NCBI RefSeq assembly: GCF_001941845.1
Contig: NZ_CP018870.1
Span: 4,408,001 to 4,472,000 of the forward strand
Reading direction: 5' to 3'
From: Streptomyces sp. TN58
GTDB taxonomy: Bacteria; Actinomycetota; Actinomycetes; Streptomycetales; Streptomycetaceae
DNA length: 64,000 bases
A program made the translations under genes and the position numbers. Position 1 is the first letter of the stretch, and each line of letters opens with the position of its first letter. Under the pieces are notes generated by a model that was not told the DNA's origin, ran no database searches, and saw only the letters and a list, made by a program, of their open reading frames with translations. Shown here in pieces: positions 26,006-34,011 of the stretch.

Positions 26006-26728
26006 ATGATGAGTTCCGGCGCACCCGCTCATAACGCTTCGACGCACAACAAGGGCCACGGTGCCGCGGATGCTCCGGCGCCAAGGCACCATGGACGGAT
26101 GCGCGACGACGAGGCCCTGGGGTCCCCCGCGGCCACAGGCCCCACCGGCGCCGCCGGAGGCGGCAGTGCCGGGGGCGTCAGCGCGCTGGTCCGCCGGGCG
26201 GTGGAGGGCGACGAACAGGCCACGCACGACCTGCTCGCCTTCGTGCACCCCCTCGCGATCCGCTATTGCCGCACCCGGCTGTCACGGCTTCCGGGTGACG
26301 CTCGCCACTTCGTGGAGGACCTGGCACAGGAGGTCTGCGTCGCCGTCCTGATGGCGCTGCCGCGCTACCGGGACACCGGTCGGCCCTTCGAGGCATTCGT
26401 CTTCGCCATCGCCGCGCACAAGGTCGCCGACCTGCAGCGGGCCGCCATGAGGCACCCGGGCAGCACGGCCGTGCCGTCGGACGAGATGCCCGAGCGGCCG
26501 GACGACTCGCTGGGCCCGGAGGAGCGCGCGCTGCTCAGCAGCGACGCCGCCTGGGCCAAGAAGCTGCTGGCGAACCTTCCGGAGAACCAGCGCGAGCTCC
26601 TCGTCCTGCGGGTGGCCGTCGGGCTGACCGCCGAGGAGACCGGCCAGATGCTCGGGATGTCCCCCGGAGCCGTACGCGTGGCCCAGCACCGGGCGCTCAG
26701 CCGGCTCCGCGCGCTCGCCGAGCAGTAG
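26006..26728 (+). CDS. shbA: ECF RNA polymerase sigma factor (SigD/ShbA type)
   Basis: Product of 240 aa. Region 2 is [34 protein letters not shown] and [18 protein letters not shown]. Region 4 is [20 protein letters not shown] with [18 protein letters not shown]. Its position between bldM and guaB matches the gene I know as shbA in Streptomyces (activator of the principal sigma gene hrdB) and sigD in mycobacteria; I am fairly but not fully sure of that name. The start is chosen by the very strong site GGGAGGGGAGGG just before ATG-ATG at 26006/26009. This adds about 50 low-complexity residues compared with a start at MRDDEALG (26099). No anti-sigma gene is adjacent. Confidence 0.88.
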   Translation: MMSSGAPAHNASTHNKGHGAADAPAPRHHGRMRDDEALGSPAATGPTGAAGGGSAGGVSALVRRAVEGDEQATHDLLAFVHPLAIRYCRTRLSRLPGDARHFVEDLAQEVCVAVLMALPRYRDTGRPFEAFVFAIAAHKVADLQRAAMRHPGSTAVPSDEMPERPDDSLGPEERALLSSDAAWAKKLLANLPENQRELLVLRVAVGLTAEETGQMLGMSPGAVRVAQHRALSRLRALAEQ

Positions 26729-26730
26729 GC

Positions 26731-28363
<1,633 letters not shown>

Positions 28364-28379
28364 GCAGGCGCGACACCAG

Positions 28380-28414
28380 AGGGGCGGATCCGGGTCGGCA
28401 CCGGGTCCGCCCCT
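28380..28414 (+). terminator. Terminator after guaB
   Basis: AGGGGCGGATCCGG (28380-28393) pairs with CCGGGTCCGCCCCT (28401-28414), with one wobble and a 7-nt loop. It separates guaB from guaB3, so the two have independent transcripts at least in part. Confidence 0.85.
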
Positions 28415-28523
28415 CCCGCATGGCGTCGTACGGCACGGCACGTCCGTACAGCGGTCACCGGAACGCGGCCCGCCGGGGTTCGGGGATACTGGACGGGCAG
28501 ACCCAGAGGAAAGGCCACCACAC

Positions 28524-29648
28524 GTGACTGAGATCGAGATCGGGCGCGGCAAGCGCGGCCGCAGGGCGTACGCGTTCGACGACATCGCCATCGTCCCGAG
28601 CCGGCGTACCCGGGACCCGAAGGAGGTCTCGATCGCCTGGCAGATCGACGCGTACCGCTTCGAGCTCCCCTTCCTGGCCGCCCCCATGGACTCGGTCGTC
28701 TCCCCGCAGACCGCGATCCGTATCGGCGAGCTCGGCGGCCTCGGTGTGCTGAACCTCGAAGGCCTGTGGACCCGTTACGAGGACCCGCAGCCGCTGCTCG
28801 ACGAGATCACGGAGCTGGACGAGGAGGCCGCCACCCGCCGGCTCCAGGAGATCTACTCCGCGCCGATCCAGGCCGACCTGATCCGGCAGCGGATCAAGGA
28901 GGTGCGCGACTCCGGTGTCGTCACCGCCGCCGCCCTCTCCCCGCAGCGCACGGCCGAGTTCTCCAAGGCCGTCGTCGACGCGGGCGTGGACATCTTCGTG
29001 ATCCGCGGCACCACCGTGTCGGCCGAGCACGTCTCGGGCGCCGCCGAGCCGCTGAACCTCAAGCAGTTCATCTACGAGCTCGACGTGCCGGTCATCGTCG
29101 GCGGCTGCGCCACCTACACGGCGGCCCTGCACCTGATGCGCACCGGCGCCGCGGGCGTGCTGGTCGGCTTCGGCGGCGGCGCCGCCCACACCACGCGCAA
29201 CGTCCTCGGCATCCAGGTCCCGATGGCGACGGCCGTCGCGGACGTGGCCGCGGCGCGCCGCGACTACATGGACGAGTCCGGCGGCCGCTACGTGCACGTC
29301 ATCGCCGACGGCGGCGTGGGCTGGTCGGGCGACATCCCGAAGGCCGTGGCCTGCGGCGCCGACGCCGTGATGATGGGCTCCCCGCTGGCCCGCGCCACGG
29401 ACGCGCCCGGCCGGGGCAACCACTGGGGCATGGAGGCCGTCCACGAGGACGTGCCGCGCGGCAAGAAGGTCGACCTCGGCACCGTCGGCACCACCGAGGA
29501 GATCCTGACCGGTCCCTCGCACAGCCCTGACGGCTCGATGAACATCTTCGGTGCGCTGCGCCGCTCGATGGCCACCACCGGCTACAGCGAGCTGAAGGAG
29601 TTCCAGCGGGTCGAGGTCACGGTCGCGGACTCCCAGCACAGCCGCTGA
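28524..29648 (+). CDS. guaB3: GuaB3-family IMP dehydrogenase-related protein
   Basis: A 374-aa IMPDH-like barrel without CBS domains, the GuaB3 group found in actinobacteria and cyanobacteria. It contains EIEIGRGKRGRRAYAFDDI, APMDSVVSPQTAIRIGELGG, VIVGGCATYTAAL, HVIADGGVGWSGDIPKA and MMGSPLA. At the site of the IMPDH catalytic Cys (SICTTR) it reads AAHTTR, with H222 in place of Cys. The IMPDH mechanism needs that Cys, so normal activity is doubtful unless another residue substitutes. The GTG start follows AGAGGAAAGG. It lies 160 nt after guaB. Confidence 0.93.
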   Translation: MTEIEIGRGKRGRRAYAFDDIAIVPSRRTRDPKEVSIAWQIDAYRFELPFLAAPMDSVVSPQTAIRIGELGGLGVLNLEGLWTRYEDPQPLLDEITELDEEAATRRLQEIYSAPIQADLIRQRIKEVRDSGVVTAAALSPQRTAEFSKAVVDAGVDIFVIRGTTVSAEHVSGAAEPLNLKQFIYELDVPVIVGGCATYTAALHLMRTGAAGVLVGFGGGAAHTTRNVLGIQVPMATAVADVAAARRDYMDESGGRYVHVIADGGVGWSGDIPKAVACGADAVMMGSPLARATDAPGRGNHWGMEAVHEDVPRGKKVDLGTVGTTEEILTGPSHSPDGSMNIFGALRRSMATTGYSELKEFQRVEVTVADSQHSR

Positions 29649-29659
29649 CCCCGCGCCGC

Positions 29660-29716
29660 ACACACGACGCCGGAGGGCGGGCCCCCTGCAACGGGGGCCC
29701 GCCCTCCGGCGTGTGT
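29660..29716. terminator. Strong bidirectional terminator between guaB3 and the MazF-like gene
   Basis: An 18-bp perfect stem, GCCGGAGGGCGGGCCCCC (29669-29686) with its complement at 29693-29710, is extended by ACACAC/GTGTGT after a 3-nt bulge. Loop TGCAAC. The right edge touches the stop codon of the convergent toxin-like gene. Confidence 0.9.
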
Positions 29717-30051
29717 CAGAGCCCGAGGTACAGCGTCACGGCGTGTTCGACCTGGGCGAGCTCGTACCGGTCCGGATAGTGCACCGGGTCGCCGTGGACG
29801 AAGGACACGTCGACCGTGCGGATCTGGTCGACCAGCAGCCGGGTGGCCGTTCCGGCGATCTCCAGCTCGGGCCGGAACGGGGAGCCCTGGGCGCTGGTGG
29901 AGGCGGGCACGATCGTCACCACGCTCCAGGCCATGCCACTCGGACTCAGCACGAGACCGAATCGCTTGCCGCGCCGCTCGTGCCCGCGCTTGGCGTCACC
30001 CAGGTCCACGCGGTAGACGGCGCCCCGGATCATTACGGAAGGGTGCGACAT
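29716..30051 (-). CDS. PemK/MazF-family toxin-like endoribonuclease, no adjacent antitoxin
   Basis: Product of 111 aa with the MazF fold pattern: MIRGAVYRVDLG, GKRFGLVLSPSGMAWSVVTI, VPASTSAQGSPFRPELEIAG, then LLVDQIRTVD. Active members cleave mRNA; here the basic RGxVY start and the DQIRTVD helix are kept. Neither possible start (30051 or Met7 at 30033) has a ribosome site. The ATG at 30051 is inside a perfect 12-bp palindrome. The gene upstream on the same strand encodes a membrane protein, not a recognisable antitoxin. Such solitary MazF relatives are common in Streptomyces, and some may not be toxic. Confidence 0.85.
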   Translation of the reverse strand: MSHPSVMIRGAVYRVDLGDAKRGHERRGKRFGLVLSPSGMAWSVVTIVPASTSAQGSPFRPELEIAGTATRLLVDQIRTVDVSFVHGDPVHYPDRYELAQVEHAVTLYLGL

Positions 30052-30076
30052 CTGTGCAACGGATGTTGCACAGATG
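30049..30076. promoter_or_regulatory. Perfect 12-bp palindrome overlapping the start codon of the MazF-like gene
   Basis: CATCTGTGCAAC-GGAT-GTTGCACAGATG: two perfect 12-bp arms around 4 bp. It spans the toxin ATG (30051) and most of the 35-bp gap to the upstream gene. In RNA it would bury the start codon in a stem; in DNA it is a good dimer operator. No T-run follows, so a terminator is less likely. Confidence 0.85.
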
Positions 30077-30086
30077 TCGGCGTGCG

Positions 30087-30554
30087 TCAGCCGGACTTGC
30101 GGGCCGTCTGGAAGGCCGCGTACGCGCCGATCGCGTAGAAGAGCAGCGAGATCGGGTCGATGTTGTCGACGTAGACCTGGTTCAGCTTCACGAACTCGGT
30201 GGTGAGCAGTTCGGAGACGGGGATGCCCTGGTGCTCGGACACGGCGAGGGCCAGGTCCAGGACGTATCCGACGTACACGCCGAGGAGCGTGAAGACGGCG
30301 CTCAGGACCGGGAGGAGCGGGTTGCGGCCGCCGAGGCGGACGGCGACGAGGGCGACCGCGAGGCCGACACCGGCGGCCAGGTAGCCGATCTGGAACGAGA
30401 TCGCGTTCATGATGCCGCCGTAGGCGGCGCCCGCGACCAGGGCGGTGCCGGCCGCCGCGAGGATCGCCAGGCCGAAGTTGCCGCTGCGGGCCGGTGCCGG
30501 GGCGGCGACCGGGGAGTAGGAGTCGGGCGCGGGCGGCGTGAAGTTCTGGCTCAT
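30087..30554 (-). CDS. Integral membrane protein of unknown function
   Basis: Product of 155 aa. The ATG follows GGGGGGATCCCG. An N-terminal Pro/Ala segment of about 22 residues is followed by three close hydrophobic segments (FGLAILAAAGTALVAGAAYG, IGYLAAGVGLAVALVAV, LLPVLSAVFTLLGVYVGYVL). A hydrophilic loop of about 35 residues precedes a last short one (ISLLFYAIGAYAAF). No domain is recognised. The loop QGIPVSELLTTEFVKLNQVYVD is the only distinctive part. It is 35 nt upstream of the MazF-like gene, and a shared transcript is possible. Confidence 0.75.
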   Translation of the reverse strand: MSQNFTPPAPDSYSPVAAPAPARSGNFGLAILAAAGTALVAGAAYGGIMNAISFQIGYLAAGVGLAVALVAVRLGGRNPLLPVLSAVFTLLGVYVGYVLDLALAVSEHQGIPVSELLTTEFVKLNQVYVDNIDPISLLFYAIGAYAAFQTARKSG

Positions 30555-30686
30555 CGGACGGGATCCCCCCAGGGATGTGGACGCACGTGCGGCCCTAGGG
30601 CGTAAGTGCGAGATAAGTGATGCCGCAGGCTAGCAGGCCGGTCGGACACCGGCGGGGGGATGTCCCGGTGCTTCGGAGGCGGTGCT

Positions 30687-31916
30687 TCAGAGGCGGTGGG
30701 CCGCGCCCACCGGGCCGGCGCCGCGGGTGTCCAGGAGCAGCTGGGCCTTCACGGCCAGGGCCTGCATGTCGTAGGTGCGGTGGTGCTGGAGCAGGATCGT
30801 CAGGTCGGCGTTGGCCGCGGCCTCGTACAGCGACTCGGCGCGGGGGACCGGCCGGTCCCGTACGCGCCAGCCCGTGATGTACGGGTCGTGGTAGCTGATC
30901 AGCGCCCCGAGGTCGATGAGGCGGCTGGCGATCTCGCCGGCCGGGGAGCCCTCCTGGTCGGCGAGGTCGGGCTTGTAGGTGACCCCGAGCAGCAGGACGC
31001 GGGCGCCGCGGGCGGACTTGCCGTGCTCGTTCAGCAGGGTGGCGGAGCGCTGGATGACGTACTGCGGCATCCGGTCGTTGATCTCCTGCGCCAGGCCGAC
31101 CATGCGCAGCGGGTGGCCGGGGGTGCGGGTGGTGTGGGGGAGGTAGTTCGGGTCGAGGGGGACGCCGTGGCCGCCGACGCCGGGGCCGGGGCGGAAGGCC
31201 TGGAACCCGTACGGCTTGGTCTCGGCGCAGCGGATGACGTCCCACAGGTCGACGCCGAGGTCGTGGCAGAGCACGGCCATCTCGTTCATCAGGGCGATGT
31301 TGACGTGGCGGTAGTTGGTTTCGAGGAGTTGCACGGTCTCGGCCTCGCGCAGGCCGCGGGCGCGGACGACCTTCTCGGTGAGGCGGGCGTAGAAGGCGTG
31401 CGCGGACTCGGTGCACGCGGGGGTGAGGCCGCCGATCACCTTGGGGGTGTTGGAGACGCCGTGCGTGCGGTTGCCGGGGTCGAGGCGGGTGGGGGAGTAG
31501 GCCAGGTGGAAGTCCCGGCCGGCGCGCAGGCCGGATCCCTCCTCCAGGATCGGCCGCAGGTAGTCCTCGGTGACGCCGGGGTGGACGGCGGATTCGAGGA
31601 TCACCGTGGTGTGCGGGCGCAGCCGTGCGGCGAGCGCGCGTCCCGCCCCGCCCACGGCGGAGAGGTCCAGCGCGCGGTCGGCTCCGAGCCGGGTGGGGGC
31701 GCAGATGACGGCCGTGCGGACCCGGCCGAGCTCGGCGGGGTCGGTGGCGACCCGGAAGCCGGCCGCCGACATGCGGCGGATCTCGGCAGCGGAGAGAGTG
31801 GAGTCCGTGACGGGACCGCTGTCGTAGCCGACCGTCTCGATTCCGGCGGCGACGGCCGCCTGTGCGAGCGGGAGGCCGAGGTGGCCCAGTCCGATGACGG
31901 CGAGGTCTGCGGGCAT
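30687..31916 (-). CDS. Nucleotide-sugar dehydrogenase homologue lacking the catalytic Cys
   Basis: A 409-aa member of the UDP-glucose/GDP-mannose (WecC-like) dehydrogenase family. N-terminal Rossmann: LAVIGLGHLGLPLA. Central helix: ETVQLLETNYRHVNIALMNEMA. C-terminal domain: VLLLGVTYKPDLADQEGSPA. Active members have the motif GVGGHCIPVDP, whose Cys forms the thiohemiacetal. Here it is GVGGHGVPLDP, with G251 (codon GGC at 31164-31166) replacing Cys; flanking residues are intact. The two-step oxidation should therefore be blocked. It might be a non-catalytic homologue or do only an alcohol oxidation. Sugar unknown. Divergent from glpD. Confidence 0.85.
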   Translation of the reverse strand: MPADLAVIGLGHLGLPLAQAAVAAGIETVGYDSGPVTDSTLSAAEIRRMSAAGFRVATDPAELGRVRTAVICAPTRLGADRALDLSAVGGAGRALAARLRPHTTVILESAVHPGVTEDYLRPILEEGSGLRAGRDFHLAYSPTRLDPGNRTHGVSNTPKVIGGLTPACTESAHAFYARLTEKVVRARGLREAETVQLLETNYRHVNIALMNEMAVLCHDLGVDLWDVIRCAETKPYGFQAFRPGPGVGGHGVPLDPNYLPHTTRTPGHPLRMVGLAQEINDRMPQYVIQRSATLLNEHGKSARGARVLLLGVTYKPDLADQEGSPAGEIASRLIDLGALISYHDPYITGWRVRDRPVPRAESLYEAAANADLTILLQHHRTYDMQALAVKAQLLLDTRGAGPVGAAHRL

Positions 31917-32007
31917 GGGGATGCCGTCCCTTCCCTGGCGTGAGGTGGTGCCGCGCGAGCCCTCCGAGGACAGCGGAGCTGGCGCAATGTCAGACTAGGC
32001 TTATATA

Positions 32008-32021
32008 TGACAGATATGTCG
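32008..32021. promoter_or_regulatory. AT-rich inverted repeat in the glpD divergent promoter region
   Basis: TGACAGATATGTCG lies in an unusually AT-rich patch (CTTATATATGACAGATATGT, 32000-32019) of the 227-bp gap between the dehydrogenase and glpD. Half-sites TGACA and TGTCG are inverted. It is probably the regulator-binding or promoter area for one or both genes; the regulator is unknown. Confidence 0.4.
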
Positions 32022-32143
32022 CATTCCGGGGTGAATGCACCGTTGTGTTGTCCACAGGCGGTGGCTGATGTGGATGCGGGACGTCAGAATCGGGAAACGG
32101 GGGCATGTGAGCGGGATCTCACCCGCACCAACGGGAGGCAGCC

Positions 32144-33850
32144 GTGAGGACAGCGACACTGGGGCCGGCGCAGCGGGCCGTGGCCTTCACCCGGATGGCC
32201 GAGCGGGAACTGGACGTGCTGGTCGTCGGCGCGGGCGTGGTCGGCGCCGGTACCGCGCTCGACGCCGTGACCCGAGGCCTGTCGACGGGGCTGGTGGAGG
32301 CGCGCGACTGGGCCTCGGGCACCTCCAGCCGCTCCAGCAAGCTCGTCCACGGCGGCCTGCGGTACCTGGAGATGCTCGACTTCGCCCTCGTGCGGGAGGC
32401 GCTGAAGGAGCGCGGCCTGCTGCTGGAGCGCCTCGCCCCGCACCTGGTCAAGCCCGTGCCCTTCCTTTACCCCTTGCAGCACAAGGGCTGGGAGCGGATC
32501 TACGCCGGAGCGGGCGTCGCGATGTACGACGCCATGTCGGTCTCCAGCGGCCACGGACGGGGACTGCCGGTGCATCGGCACCTGTCGCGCTCGCGGGCCC
32601 TGCGGGTGGCTCCGGCGCTGCGCAAGGACGCCCTGGTGGGCGCCCTGCAGTACTACGACGCCCAGATGGACGACGCGCGGTACGTCACCACACTCGTGCG
32701 GACGGCCGCGGCGTACGGGGCGCACTGCGCCAACCGCGCGAGGGTCGTCGGCTTCCTGCGTGAGGGTGAGCGGGTGGTCGGCGCGCGCGTGCGGGACGTC
32801 GAGGGCGGCGTCGAGTACGAGATCCGCGCGAAGCAGGTCGTCAACGCGACGGGGGTCTGGACGGACGACACCCAGGCCCTGATCGGGGAGCGCGGGCAGT
32901 TCCACGTACGGGCCTCCAAGGGCATCCACCTGGTCGTGCCGAAGGACCGCATCCACTCGACGACCGGGCTGATCCTGCGGACCGAGAAGTCCGTGCTGTT
33001 CGTCATCCCCTGGGGCCGGCACTGGATCGTGGGGACCACCGACACCGACTGGGACCTGGACAAGGCGCACCCGGCGGCCTCCAGCGCGGACATCGACTAC
33101 CTGCTGGAACACGTGAACTCGGTGCTGTCGGTGCCGCTCACCCGGGACGACGTCCAGGGCGTGTACGCGGGCCTGCGGCCGCTGCTGGCCGGCGAGTCGG
33201 ACGCGACGAGCAAGCTGTCCCGCGAGCACACGGTGGCGCATCCGGTGCCGGGCCTGGTGGTGGTCGCGGGCGGCAAGTACACGACGTACCGGGTCATGGC
33301 GAAGGACGCCGTCGACGAGGCGGTGCACGGTCTGGACCAGCGGGTGGCGCCGTGCGTGACGGAGGACGTGCCGCTGGTGGGCGCCGAGGGGTACCGGGCC
33401 CTGTGGAACGCGCGGGCGAGGATCGCGGCCCGGACGGGGCTTCACGTGGTGCGGGTGGAGCACCTGTTGAACCGGTACGGGACGCTGACCGAGGAACTGC
33501 TTGAGCTGGTCGCCGCCGATGCCGAACTGGGCAAGGCGCTGACCGGAGCGGACGACTACCTGCGGGCGGAGGTGGTGTACGCCGCCTCCCACGAGGGGGC
33601 GCGGCACCTGGACGACGTGCTGACGCGGCGGACGCGCATCTCGATCGAGACCTTTGACCGCGGGACGCGGTCGGCGCGGGAGTGCGCGGAGTTGATGGCA
33701 CCGGTGCTGGGGTGGGACAAGCAGCAGATCGAGAAGGAAGTGGAGCACTACGAGAAGCGGGTCCAGGCGGAACGGGAATCGCAGCGGCAGCCTGACGACC
33801 AGACGGCGGACGCGGCACGGCTGGGGGCGCCCGACATCGTTCCGTTGTAA
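32144..33850 (+). CDS. glpD: Glycerol-3-phosphate dehydrogenase (FAD)
   Basis: Oxidises glycerol-3-phosphate to dihydroxyacetone phosphate and passes electrons to quinone at the membrane. The 568-aa product has FAD motif GAGVVGAG (residues 29-36), SRSSKLVHGGLRYLE, GALQYYDAQMDDARYV, GIHLVVPKD and GGKYTTYRVMAKDAVD. The C-terminal GlpD helical domain contains HLLNRYGTL and HLDDVLTRRTRISIE. The GTG start follows GGGAGGCAGCC. The glpF/glpK genes often found nearby are absent. Confidence 0.95.
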   Translation: MRTATLGPAQRAVAFTRMAERELDVLVVGAGVVGAGTALDAVTRGLSTGLVEARDWASGTSSRSSKLVHGGLRYLEMLDFALVREALKERGLLLERLAPHLVKPVPFLYPLQHKGWERIYAGAGVAMYDAMSVSSGHGRGLPVHRHLSRSRALRVAPALRKDALVGALQYYDAQMDDARYVTTLVRTAAAYGAHCANRARVVGFLREGERVVGARVRDVEGGVEYEIRAKQVVNATGVWTDDTQALIGERGQFHVRASKGIHLVVPKDRIHSTTGLILRTEKSVLFVIPWGRHWIVGTTDTDWDLDKAHPAASSADIDYLLEHVNSVLSVPLTRDDVQGVYAGLRPLLAGESDATSKLSREHTVAHPVPGLVVVAGGKYTTYRVMAKDAVDEAVHGLDQRVAPCVTEDVPLVGAEGYRALWNARARIAARTGLHVVRVEHLLNRYGTLTEELLELVAADAELGKALTGADDYLRAEVVYAASHEGARHLDDVLTRRTRISIETFDRGTRSARECAELMAPVLGWDKQQIEKEVEHYEKRVQAERESQRQPDDQTADAARLGAPDIVPL

Positions 33851-34011
33851 GTCCGGGATGCGGAAGGCGGAACCGCAGACCCGGGGGGTCCGTCCGTTGC
33901 GGAGTGAGGAACAATGATGGCTCTGCCGGGGCGGGTTACCGTGGGCTCCGGCCGCCGGGTCGCTCAGCCGCTGGGGCGGGCGGAGCAGCGGCACGATCGC
34001 AGAGGGGACGC

